Assembly: GCA_965153455.1 (NCBI GenBank)
Contig: OZ234502.1
Span: forward strand, 13,609,495-13,673,494
Length of the DNA: 64,000 nt
From: Sphagnum compactum
Lineage: Eukaryota > Bryophyta > Sphagnopsida > Sphagnales
Direction of reading: 5' to 3'
Part shown: positions 35,836 to 48,159 of the stretch, one piece after another
Layout of the letters: each line of letters begins with the position of its first letter
Numbering within the stretch: position 1 is the stretch's first letter
The notes under the pieces: model-generated
What the model saw: the letters and a program-made list of their open reading frames with translations, nothing else
The model's database searches: none
Told to the model about the DNA's origin: nothing
Made by a program: the position numbers and the translations under genes

Positions 35836-38689
35836 AATGTAAGCCTACAAACCATTCTTTGCATTCAGAATGCATATAGAGATAAACAGGAAGGAGAGGA
35901 CATGCATTCAAAATGCTCTGGGTTTTGACCCAAAATGAATACAAAACACTATGATACATCTTGTACTGTTTTGTCAATATGTGAAAACTAATGGAAGGAT
36001 CTGCTCAAGGATTTGCAACAAGTACTTCACCCTGATGTTAGATTGTATCTGGGGGTAAAATCAGTCCAGATATTTCACATCTTTCATCCAGTTTGGAATT
36101 TAGTTGATAGTGGTTGCAGCAAAGTAAATGAACTTGAATAAATAATTGAAAAAAATGTTCAAGGTTACAAAGTGTTGGATGCATTGTGAGAATGGCTCAA
36201 CCACGTGGGTAGGCATGGTCAAGAAGACATTATTATGTGGAATATTTGAGGGGGAAAAAAGACTTATCATCATTTTGTAGATGGGTATGTTGTACCACAC
36301 CAATTGTAACATTATAAATTAAGGAATGTGGAAGGATTAAGTATAATTGTCTAGACTCTGGAGATCAAAACAACTTGAATATATATGAACAATGTCTGGC
36401 TGTACCAGACACACATGCAAACTTGATTATAGGTGGATGGAATGAAGTAATGGGAAATTTAGATGTGGACCATGGAATGACTCAAAAAATGTTCCACATA
36501 TTTTACAAATTTGGAATTGCAAATTGGGTCATGTGAATAATGAAATGATTGAAACCGTATCTAAGGTTGAAAATAATGGACAAGTTCAAAGGAGATCAAA
36601 TGAACAATTCATGTTATTTCACAAAAGGATGGACGGGTCATTTTGGCCCAAAATCAAATTCACATCAAAAGGAAATTTGGAATGAATTTTTTTACAAGCT
36701 TTTGTTAAATCTGTTAGGAATTGCAATACTTTTCACCAGTCATATGATTATCACTGTTGAAAATATATTCATTTTGAAGAACACACAAGTACATTTGAAA
36801 AGTATCAAAATTCCAAATCATATCAAAATATGTTCATTATTTCATGGTTCATTTTTTCCTATTGTAAACTATAACTTTGTTTTGTACATCATTTACATTT
36901 ACAAGTGGTAAATGAATTAAAAAATTCATACATACTAAACCTTCAAATGTTCTAATGAGACTCTTTTATTACATTTTACTTAATTGTGACTCTTTTTTAG
37001 GTGTGACCTTTAGTTTCCTCTCACCCAAATAATTTTTTATCATCAAGATGATTGTTATTAAGGAAATTAAGGGGCCCTTTACAAAATAGACATTATAGAC
37101 CCAACAATTGGTCAATTTCAAAAGTCATTAACTCAAACGTATACTTAAAATTGGATTAATTTTTTTTCTAGTTTGAATTTCCAAATAAAACTTGCCATGA
37201 TTCGGATGGCTTTCAAATGTCAATACATAAACATGTTTACAATTGTTTGCACTTTGCACTATGATCCAACACCATTTTTTGACTCATTAAGCATGAATGA
37301 TCATTTGGATTTGTGACCAAAAGTTCGCAAAATACATACAAAATGTAGCCATGTACTATGAAGGCATGTACACATCTTAATTAGAAACAAATTCTTTTAT
37401 ATAAGTAATCAAACGATTGTCAAAAGTGTCCAAAGTATGTTATGTTGTTGAATACTTGACATAGGTTCTTTGATACCAAGACCAACATCAGTCTCTGTAT
37501 CATCATTCCATTGATATACCCACCCAACACTAATAGCAACCAACAATCCAAAGCATGAACAATATGACATGTGGAATGGGGTTAAACCTTTACTATATTG
37601 CATATGCACAATATTTTGGATTTCCACAAATGCATTTTTGTTGATTACGTTGATGCGAATACAAGTTTGGTTCCATATGCAAATCTGGTGGTAGCTTTAC
37701 CATTGCGAAAAAAACCCTACTTATGCAAAACCATAATTTGATCATTTGCAACATACAAATATACTAGAGGCATGTGAATGCCTGTCAAAGAAAGGGGAGT
37801 CACTAGATTTGCCAGCTTGCAAAAATTACAATAAAGCACGAGTGAATGTAGAAACTTAAGTTTGCACATCAACTTAAATCCAAATCTAATGCAACATACA
37901 AATCTCAATATTAGTACTTTAAGGTTATAAAACTTTAGCAAAATTCTAGCATTTACTTTAAAGAAGTTTTGCCATTAGCCACAGAGTTTGGTTCCTTGCA
38001 CTAACTTCTTAGTTTGATACATATCATCGAATTTGATGTAAAAGTAACTTTTCTCAATGGTGATTTGAATGAATATTTTACAAGTTACATTTTGCTATTG
38101 AAAACAAGATAAATGAAGTCTATTAAGAAATTTGAGGAACCTTATGTGTGTGGTGCCATCCTCTGTTGAGGCAGAAACTTTACTGAGGGTAGCCATTACC
38201 AGTGTTTGGGAGTCCTATATTCTTGTTCTTTATGAATGCGGTTACTTCAATGCCATGTTAGGAGCAAATCCAATCACAGTTTATGCACTGAATGTTGTCT
38301 TAATATATTGTGAAAATCTCAAACTATATCATTGAAAGATTATGACTGTAAAATATTTTCAAGTACTTAAAAACATAATTATACAACTGCAGATGGCAAA
38401 GAAAAAGTTATAGACTTTAAGGAGGTCGATGGATTACAGTAATCAACACTATAGTGAAGGTTATACTTTGAATCAAAAGAGGAAGGTGTCAAACCAGGGG
38501 TTCTAAAATGATGACTATTCACACCAGTGGAAAAATGAAATGGGAAAAAGAAGCAAAAGTTGTCCAATGACATTCCACAAGACATAAGAAACATAAGATT
38601 GTACAGAAACATCCACAACAAAACTTTGAAGGTAACCAAGCATTCTGTCAGTTCCAGCAAAACCAAAACTGACATGATAAGAATGAGTG
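35836..38689. other. Intergenic, AT-rich; no gene recognised
   Basis: The first 200 bases are probably the LHC 3' untranslated region. The rest is AT-rich with short open frames and no family resemblance. I see no transposon termini. Confidence 0.5.
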
Positions 38690-38810
38690 TGGTCATAACC
38701 ATATGAGTGTCACTTGCAAAGTATCAGACCATCACCTTCATCGTGAATTGCAGTGATGAGCTGCCATGACTCCCTATTGACTTCATTAGCTCCCAACAGT
38801 GAGCATCAAA
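38690..38810. repeat. Dispersed repeat family 2, unit near the splicing-factor 3' end
   Basis: It reads GAGTGTCACTTGCAAAGTAT then CAGACCATCACCTTCATCGT..., CTATTGACTTCATTAGCTCC and CAACAGTGAG. It is preceded by AACTTTGAAGGTAACCAAGC and CCAGCAAAACCAAAACTGAC, phrases that recur before the unit at 41.9 kb. The repeat unit may therefore be at least 200 bases long. Confidence 0.65.
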
Positions 38811-38994
38811 AGTAACACAAGACATAAGAAACAAAACAACACACCAACCCTGATATAGATGTATATACCTGTGAATTTTTTAGAAAAGCAAGAGAATAAC
38901 TAAGCTGCAGTTCAAAATTGTGGCCATCATTGTTAAACAGCACCAAGCAGAAGAATACTCGATCTTTGTGTGTAACGAGAGTGATTTGAGCCAA

Positions 38995-41900
38995 TCAGTG
39001 GTTGTCTCTGTTATAGTAAGGAGTGGTAGACCATGAATGGTTATGTGCCCTAGTGCTGCGACGTGGTGGGCTGCGATAATAAGAGCGCCTTGGTGATATG
39101 GAGTGCTCCTGGTGATAACCACCCCCACGATATGGGGATTCCTGTCCACCCTGAAATGGAGAGTATCTGGGTGAATACCTTGCATTGCGTCGTGAACTGT
39201 CTCTTGGATCATCATAGCTGCTTGGCCCTCGACGTTCATAGTCCCGTGAGTATGCTGCAGACATCAAAGAACAATAACCACCGTAAATGGTAAAGCATCA
39301 CATACAGCATTACCAATTCAGGACCCACAAGTAAATGTTATTCATCACTGTAACTGCAGTGCAGAGTATGAGGGCTACTGAAATCAAAAGTGACTCCAAT
39401 GACCCAAAGGTCACATAGGACGAGCTTCAAAGTGAAATGCTCTATTCCTTGGCACTGTTTCCTATGCTTCAGCAACAAAGTAGAATACAGATGTGGCCCA
39501 AACTGACCTGGCTCATGAGAACTTCTTATGCTCCTTACACCCAGGTATTGGCCAGGAGTAGGTGTCCGAGCTCGCTTCCTCTTTGCCTGCACAGGAAACT
39601 CAAAACTTCAGTTGTTTCAGCCAGGCCATACATATGGAAATCACACTGGGGTTAAAGGGTCATGGAGTACTTTACCCAAAGCATTGTTTTAGATTATAAC
39701 ATCCTGGTCAGAACAAGCACTGCAACCTAGTGCATACTCTGCAGCTTAGATGTAACAAATAGATCAACTAACAGCAGACGCTGAGCATGGACAGGAATGA
39801 GTGACAAACTTGACATCCATAGAACTAAATGAATATCTCTGACTTCAACTCAGAGCCCGTTCCTCCATTGTGAGATTGCATGATCGACTACTAACAGTAC
39901 ACCTACAAAAAGGTTTGAGTTTCATGGTGCTCATGATCTGTCTTCAGCTCTGTTTTTAACTGCAGCCAGGTGACTTGATGCTTGACAAGGGTGACACAGG
40001 TACCATACAAGGAGTTGAATCATGACAGCCAAAAAGTCCTTGACTTGCTTTTACTAGAAACTGCACAACTAAGAGGCTTGAAAAGCAGGCAAATGTTGAG
40101 GGCTTGTATTGTAAGGATTTTTCTTAAATTTAACTGCAGATTTACTCAAATAGTGTTGTGCATCTCAACCTCATGAGAGGCAGCAGATGGCTGCCAAATG
40201 GTTGAATCGGAGTATGTTGCACAAATCATTGGGGCGGAAATGAGTTGGTGAAAGTTGCTGACTAGGATGCCTCGAATTCGAGACCTGAGCTGAGTTGTTG
40301 GATCTGCTTGGCTAAATCTGTATCAGACACACCAGCTGAGTTGACAACACATGCTGGTTAGATTGGCTTGTATCTGACATTTGAGCAGTGTTGGTGAAAC
40401 TTGTTGACTAGTTGGTTCCAATTTGAGACTCCAGTTGATCACTTGGTGAGACACGCTCACTATGCTGACTCATATTTGTTATTTGAAAGCTGGTGGACAG
40501 TTGTTGACTAGGTTGGTTCCAATTTGACAATTGGGTGGCATCAGCATAACTTGCCGTCTACAGTGCTCGTAATTGTAATCCAAGCTGACGTGATGGAAAT
40601 TGCTGACTAGGTTGATTTGAATTCCACACTCAAGCTGAGTCAAGCCGCACCAACCCACCTGCTCACTAGATAGAAGTGAATCTGACACTGGAGCTTGAAT
40701 TGGTGAACAAATGCAGACTACAGTGGTTCAAATTTGACACTTGGTGAATTCTGCAGACTAAGTTGACTGGAATGTGGGATATGGGAGCTGACTTCAGAAA
40801 GCCTGGGCCCCTGTGCCCTGTCAGGTGAGTCATGGCAACAAGATCTGACAGACAACAGATCAAGAGAACTATGGTGCACTGCAAAACCAGCCTTGTTCTT
40901 CCTCACACACATAATGTATAGGAATACAAGGCCTGCATGCCCAGAGGGCACACTGGTCAAACCTTAGACACATGCCAATGAACCAAAGAAATTTGATACA
41001 GAATTTGGCGCTGCTTAGATAACAGGGCTTGACAGGTTTAACTCACAGGTACTTGTTGGCTATGAAAACCAGAACTGTTTGCAAGCAATTTCCTCAGACA
41101 CTTTGCTTACCTTCTCCACTGTGATAACACGCCCTTCTAGGGTTGACCGATGCAGATACTTGATGCAACAATCTGCTTCCCTGGCACTGCTCATAGTGAC
41201 AAATCCAAAGCCACGGGATTCCCTTGTTCGGGGATCAACAACTAAGCGACATTCAAGGACCTACACAAACATACACATATCCAAAAGTCTCAATCAGGAA
41301 GGGAACAAATTAACCTTTCCTACATCTCTATGTAGTAAACAAGGCAGGTATTAGTAGTAGACAAACTCAGACAAACAATTGAAAACTGACAAAGAGACCC
41401 TAAAGTAAACAACAACAAAAAACTTAATCACCTTCCCCTCTTGCTCAAAGTGGTCCTGGAGCTCCTTTTCTGACACCCGCATGGACAAACCAGTCACATA
41501 CAAATTGTTCCCTGGATTGTTGGCATCCTCACTTGTTTCCCTGTAGCTTCTGGAAACACAAACCCATGGCAGAAGATGCTGCTCATTGATAAGCTGTCAT
41601 GAATTCTCATATTTACCATCATAGAGCCACCATATAAGAAGTATGAAGTATGAAAGAGATTACAACCTATGAGTAAAAATGCTGCCCGAATACAGGAGGA
41701 AACCTGAGTCAGGATCTACCTTGTAGGGCTCCTAGATCTTGTCCTTGAACGGTACTGAGGAGCAGGCGAGGAATGTCTGCAAGCCACAATAGTAGATATA
41801 AACTCCTAAAATTAAGTATGTCAACATAATTTATTAATCAATGAAATTGCACAGAAAATCCCAGAGTGTCACTTTGAAGGTAACTACTGTGTTCACTCCA

Positions 41901-42798
41901 GCAAAACCAAAATGAACATGACAAGACTGCAGTCATAATGAGTGTGTGTCTCAAAGAAATATCACAGCATCACCTCCATCATGAATGGCAGTGACTAGCC
42001 ACCATTACTCCCCCACTTACTTCATAAGCTCCCGATGGTGGCAAGTGGAGATCACATATAATAATATGCTCAAAACCTATATTTGGGCAACAAGCTACAA
42101 AAAAGTCTGTGTCTGAGCTTCTGTCACATTTTTGAAAGCAGAATGAAAACTCAAGTCACAGTGTATGTTACCACAAAAGAGCCATAGCTAATCAAAAAAT
42201 TCAATAATATCCTTATTCAAGCTTACCTTGTGAGGGTAAGCTTCATTTCAATTTAGCTTGCCCTGTACAAGCAAGCATCGAAGCCTAAAGCACGCATCGC
42301 AGCCTAGGCATGCAGAGGCCTAAACAGAAGGTAGTGGCTACCTCCTCTTGCACCCTCCTGCATGTATCCTTTATGATAACAACTTTGGACGCGCTACAGG
42401 TTTAAATGAGGATGGAACAACGTTTATCATAACCTTGCCGTGGCCATGAAACACTCGAGAGCCCTACATTGCTAAACACAAGTACACAACATCCCAATTG
42501 CCTCACAAATTAAATGGCTTTGACCATGCAGAGGATATAGAGAGGAGTGTACCTGTGCCTTGGAGAATAAGACTGCACAAAAACACCAACAAAACAGAAG
42601 AAAACAAGTACAAATTAGTATATTGAAGAGTTTGAAAATAGTCCGCACACCGACGGCACTCACAAGCGGCATCCAATTCTTGCTCGGGTTTAGAAAGTAC
42701 CACATATCAACACAGCAATACACACAGAAACAAAGAAACGAACTAGTGTCACGTACATATACTACTCGATCTTCACACACAGATTGAATTCCGTTCAT
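38995..42798 (-). CDS. SR45a: SR45a / transformer-2-like serine-arginine splicing factor
   Basis: Seven exons are proposed: 42798-42757, 42572-42553 (20 nt), 41776-41720, 41549-41432, 41260-41111, 39586-39508 and 39254-38995. They join in frame to 241 residues. The protein has a short RS region (SYSPRHRHSSPAPQYRSRT, RSRSPTRSYRE) and one RRM. RNP2 is NLYVTGLSMRV and RNP1 is SRGFGFVTM, with GRVITVEKAKRKRARTPTPG closing the domain, the hallmark linker of plant SR45a/Tra2. A C-terminal Arg/Ser/Tyr-rich tail follows (RRSYYRSPPRRSTR). Tra2-type proteins bind purine-rich exonic enhancers and regulate splice-site choice in the nucleus; plant SR45a transcripts respond to light and heat stress. Exons 3-7 are secure. 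The first exon (MNGIQSVCEDRVVY) is chosen because a GTACGT donor sits in the right phase, and is uncertain. Confidence 0.88.
40190..40770. repeat. Degenerate minisatellite in the large SR45a intron
   Basis: Units of roughly 60-110 bases repeat a phrase like TTGGTGAAAxTTGTTGACTA then GGTTGGTTCCAATTTGACA. Recognisable starts lie near 40245, 40395, 40495, 40590, 40690 and 40745. Units are strongly diverged, so the array is old. It fills much of the 1.5-kb intron between the RRM exon and the RTPTPG exon (39587-41110). Confidence 0.65.
41930..42045. repeat. Dispersed repeat family 2, unit inside an SR45a intron
   Basis: It contains GCATCACCTCCATCATGAAT, GGCAGTGACTAGCCACCATT, ACTTCATAAGCTCCC and GATGGTGGCAAG. 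The preceding AACATGACAAGACTGCAGTC is shared in altered form with the 38.7-kb unit. It lies in the intron between the 20-nt micro-exon and the RS exon. Confidence 0.65.
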
Positions 42799-44602
42799 TC
42801 TCCAAGTGCGATTCCGAGCGCCATCAAAAGAAAAAACAAAATTGTTCAATATTCAAGAACTTTTACACCACAAGTCCAAATGCCATGAAACCAAGCTGAT
42901 GATGCACCCCTCCTCCTTGAGAGCTTGCAAAAGAGACCAAGAACACGATCTGAAGCATCCTGGTTTGGTGCATCTAGTAAGTACAAACAAAACAAACAAA
43001 TTACCTTGCTTCATAGATAGATATTTTTTTCACAAATTAAAAGAATCATGATATTCAAAAAAGAAAAACACAAATGAGGGAACAATTTTGCCTTATGAAA
43101 ATGATCAATAATGAGAAAAAATAGCAGACACATATGAAACATTTTTTGATTAACACCATTAAAAATGAAACACTTTTAGATTTGCCAAGTGGTATTTATT
43201 GGGGGTAAAAAAATTGTGTTGATTTTTGATTTGGTAATGAAATGTAACATAATGAAACATTTTTCAGTTCTCATATTAAAAAATGTGGAAGTTTCAAGAT
43301 GAGATTAAGATGAACATATGAAGTTGAACTCAAAGTGAAATCAATTTGCATAAACTAAAATGAATAAATAATGAATGCAAATTGAAGCCCAAATGATACA
43401 TAAATGAAATCATGAGATATATACATTCACATGACTTATGTTAGCCCAAACTTGTGACGAATCATCAATTTTCTCTGCACAACATATTTTATATATTATT
43501 ATAAAAATTTCATCAAAATGACCTTATTTTTTAATTTTTTAATGCCAATTTTTTAAAATTATGAATATTCATATTTTATGGTTTCATAATGTTCACATGT
43601 GGATTTTGAATTAAAAGGTCTTATGCAAAAATTGTAGCTTTTGGGAAAAAAATAATTTAATGTCATATCAAATGTTATAATTTAAAATGATTTGACCTTT
43701 CCATTGGACATTTTAATGGTCAAAAGTTTAATCACCAATTTGATTTTGGATCATTCATAATTCAACCATAATTAATATTTTAGAATTGTAATTTAGGGGA
43801 TGTTTGAACCTTTTAAGGGTTAATTTTTAATTAAATCCTTTCTAGCACATAGGTAGATTATCTAACCGTATTACAACATAACACTTATAATATTCTTTGC
43901 TCACATAATCCTCAAACATGAAATTTTACAAACACGGTTGAAATTTTTGAAGTTATATAATTCATTTATTAAATAAGTCAGGGTTTAGATAGTAAGTGTA
44001 ATTGAATAATAGGTAGGCTATGCAATTAATGTATTAAATAAACAAGAAGTAGGATATGTAGCAAGTAGGCCATATGTATGTGAGTTAAGTAATAAGTATT
44101 TTATCATGTTGATATATGTGATTTTCTTAGATTAATTACTATATTAGGTAAGCAATGTAATTTATTTATTGAATATGCTAAGTAGTAAGAATAATATATG
44201 ACACATTTCATATCATACATTTAAATTGCATTTTTTTGGTACAATTATGATAATTGTGTATTATAATTTTAAAAATAAAATGAAGGTTTAAGATATGAAA
44301 TTTATATATGTATTTGTTATTATATTATTCATTTATAAATCATGTGATTGAATTTATTTTTTCCATGGAATGGTCTTTGAAATTGTATGGAATAATGAAA
44401 TTCAAATATTTTTATTTTCAATTTGATTTATATTTTTAAAAGGAAAAAAATATGTTTATGTACATTATTAGAAAAAATTTAAGTTTAAATTTTAATATTG
44501 TCATTTGGACAAAATTGTAATAAGATATCAAAGTTCAAAAATGATGTTTTGTGTAATGCTTGAAATAAAATAGGTTAAATAACATGCACATTACTTCTTT
44601 TC

Positions 44603-44829
44603 CACAACAAGCGGGGTGGCTTGGTGGTAAAGGAATTGGGGTTCAAACATCAATCTTCATGAATGGAATGGGTTATGGTCAATGTTGGAATGTTGAGCAA
44701 ATATTTCCTACCTACATAATTAACATAGGTTAGGTGCGTACTAGGTGACCTTAAGTAGGCACAATAGGTGGTGTATGTAACAACCTAAACTAGTTTCTAA
44801 AGCTTAGCCTATGTAATGACACGGGTCAA
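44603..44829 (+). mobile_element. tRNA-derived SINE-like element, copy 1
   Basis: The head contains TGGCTTGGTGG, a good polymerase III A box, followed about 14 bases later by GGTTCAAACAT, a good B box. A second copy in reverse orientation at 47903-47687 matches along the length. Shared phrases are CACAACAAGC, TGGTCA, CAAATAT(T/C)TTCCTA and TATGTAATGACACG(G/T)GTCAA. Shared boundaries in two places support a mobile unit of about 220-230 bases. No coding capacity and no clear target duplication were seen. Confidence 0.72.
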
Positions 44830-46544
44830 CATGGTACATGTTGAATTTAATGAAATTAACAAGTATATATATAATTTTATTCAAATAATAATTCAAAAAT
44901 AAATAAATAATGTGACTACATTTTTGAATTAAATTAGTTGCCAAATGACAATGCCATGTAAATTGGTTTGGATGGATGAAAAGTTCATGTGAGTTACATA
45001 TTTATGTAATTACTTTTGCAACTTGGTGCCATGTATTGTCTTTTACAACTATAATTTTATGTAAATTGTTTAAAACGACTAGGCACTATAGTAAGTCGCA
45101 TGTAGTAATTACAATTAAAAATAAGTCATAAATCTAGTTATATATTTATAAATTCCTTGTAACGTTTGTTTCACGAACAATCTCTCAAACCATATCAAAA
45201 TTTTCTTGTCCAACAATTTTAGAAAAGTTTCATGAATTATTTTTGTGTGTGGGCACGAATGACTTCAAATATAAATGCTCTTTTAAAATATCTCAAAAAT
45301 GTTTTATGATTTTCGTTTCGCCTTCCTTTGAACAAAATTATGTTTTTCCATTTATAAATTTCATTTTTATGATGAATTAATGGTTTTTTTCTTTTTCACA
45401 AGCTTTTTACCAACTATTACCCATCATAATTTTCCTTCCTCGTGATTATATTTTACATTTTTTTGTCAAAACAATTTCATTTCATATCATTACAAAAACA
45501 TGAATAGTCCATATGGGTCTAGTGTAATTTATGATGGGTAAAAAGAAAAATGATCATTGGATTGCATCACTTGAGTGATGAAAACGGGTTCAAAATTCAT
45601 AACTAAAATTTGGTGGAAATGCATTTTAGATATTATAAGTAATTTAATTTTCAAGCCTCTACCTATGAAAATATGATTTGCATGGGATTATCCATGGACA
45701 ATTTATGTTATCAATAATTATTTTTATTGGTAGGATTTCTTCTTATGTTTTGAATTCATACGTTGTTTTTTAAATTTAATTTTCTTTTCATCCTCTTTCC
45801 TTGCAACATCTGATGCTCCTTTTATAAAACCTCCATATTGCTTATAAAGTGATGAAAATTTGAAAGATTTAATTGCTTTCACAAGTCATTTCACTCCAAA
45901 ACATTTTCTCAATAAAATTTTATCTTTATTTTTTTAATCCTATTGGCCTTGAATTTTTTCGCCTTTATTGGATTTGTCACACATTTGACATATGTGTGCC
46001 CATATTTTACACAAGCAAAACATTTAGTGATTTTTTTTCAAAATCTTATGCGGCAAATCCCTTTTTACCCTTAAAACTTTGACATGTGTGAAATATAGGT
46101 CTAGGCAACGAAAGAAAAAGTGTACTCTAAAAACGGTTCAAAACTATAAGGGTTAATTTTTATTAAATATTTTTTAGCACATAGACAGATTTTTCAACCA
46201 TTTAAAGTATGAGTTTAAAATTCAAATTACTACCTTTTATGTACCTGAAGGTATGAGGTGAATGAATGGTTAATTACATTCCCCTACATTTATACCATTT
46301 ATCATCCTTTTATGTCAAATTAATCATCACATGCAATTTATAACTTTTCATCCTGTTATGAATAAATTTCACATTATTTTGGATTGTAAGATTTAATCAA
46401 CTTTATAAATTTACACACTTGATCTTGTATTATGATTAACCCAAAATATTTATTTAAATTATAAAATTACGATTTCAATGCCATGGGGTTCATTTTTTGA
46501 ATGTTCATCCACGATTTATATTGAATTTGTACTTAACTCTTATT

Positions 46545-46745
46545 TAAACTTTTATTCTGAATTGTCTAATTAAGTTTTAGTTTATTTCTAATTAAATTTT
46601 TAATTAATTTTTAATTAAATTATAATCAAGTTCAAGTTAACTCTTAATTAAATTGCAATTAACTTCAAATTAAATCTCAAGTAATTTCGAATTAAACTTG
46701 TGGTTAACTTTAAGTTAAATTTTAATTAATTTATAGCTGATTTTT
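46545..46745. repeat. Degenerate AATT-rich low-complexity array
   Basis: About a dozen variants of a 15-base phrase such as TTAATTAA(C/A)TT(C/T)AA follow one another (for example TTAACTCTTAATTAAATTGC). It is simple-sequence-like and non-coding, and likely an old microsatellite that has drifted. Confidence 0.7.
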
Positions 46746-47686
46746 AGTTAAAAAAATTTTCAGGAAATTTTTTAATTTGATGCACAAATAGAAATCTGCT
46801 TGAAAATTTCTTTGAACTAAGTCCTCAAAGGGGTATAAATAAAAGTAGGACCTTTCATTTCTTGTAATTTGTTCAACCTTAATTTTAAGAATGATTTTGC
46901 ATCATAGCCTTATCATGTTTTTTTCCCATATTCATGTTTGCATATGTTAGCATAATAAAAATGTGTTGTCATGTTTGTCTTGCACATTTCGTGTTCTTGT
47001 TGTGGAATCACATAATATTGTTTTGTTTTTTTTTTGAAAGTTAGATTTAAATCTTTTTTTCACCTTTGTTCTTATAATTTTTCATGTCCTTGACAATTCA
47101 TAAATTAAACTTTATGTTCTAATCAAAAGATTATCATTATAAGGCCCATGAGGTTCATTATTTTATTCCCCATGTTTATCCATACTATTACCTCAAGTCA
47201 GAATACTATTATTTGTAATTACAACCCTTAATGTTTTTTTTAATTACAACCCCATTTTGAATATTTATTATTCAAGGTTTTTTGAATAATTAAAAATAAT
47301 TAAAAATTGACACAGTCTAGTCCCCAAACAAAAAAAATTAAATCTTGATAACTTAAGTTTTATTAACCAATAAATTAAGATTTATTAACCAATAAATTTT
47401 GTCAATACACTAGACTAATACGCGTTTTAGTTCATTTTTGGTTTCTTTATATTTTGAGTGAATTTGGACAGTTTTTACCATGGTGAAATTAGTCAATTCT
47501 TCAGTGAATGGGGTCTAGTTGTTACGAACAATGAATTGGTCCATTAATACTTAGTGAAACAAGGTTATTTTCAGGTGAAATACAAATTTATCAAACCATT
47601 TCACTTATTAGTTAATTAATTAGGCAACATGAAAATTAATTAAATTTAAGATATATAATATTTAATGATTTTCAGCCTATGAATTA

Positions 47687-47903
47687 TTGACACGTGTCAT
47701 TACATATGTTAAGTTAAAAACCTAGTATAGGTACATAGGCCATGTAATTAACTTAAGTAAACACTTATTTTACGAAATTACATAGGAAGATATTTGGTCA
47801 ATTTACCACTACTGACCATTAACACACCATTTATGAGGTTTGATCTTTTAACGTTTAGGATGGAGGCAACCACCCTTATCATCAAGTCACCATGCTTGTT
47901 GTG
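47687..47903 (-). mobile_element. tRNA-derived SINE-like element, copy 2
   Basis: On the minus strand it begins CACAACAAGCATGGTGACTT followed by GATGATAA, and later GATCAAACCTCATAAATGG, ending TATGTAATGACACGTGTCAA. The A box is mutated (TGACTTGATGA) relative to copy 1, and the B-box-to-A-box distance is larger by an insertion of about 25 bases. This copy is more decayed. Confidence 0.68.
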
Positions 47904-48159
47904 ATAATGTGTTACATTGTATTTTATTTATCAAAAATTTCATTTTAAACATTACAAAAACATAAACTTTGAAAATTCATATATTACTGAGATTTTGTTC
48001 AAATGAAATGGTTAAAGTTTAATTTTTTTTCTTCAATAATGTACATAATTATATTTATTTCCTTTTGAAAGTGTAAAATCATTTGAACATTTTTTTCTCC
48101 GGGTATTTCACTATTCAATAACATTTCAATGATCATTCATTTTTTAAAAAAAAAGTTTA

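Noticed and set aside
42227-42246. Alternative SR45a first exon encoding MKLTLT with a GTAAGC donor
   Set aside because: The phase fits, but the micro-exon at 42553-42572 gives the RS-type sequence SYSPRH expected for the family and is preferred.
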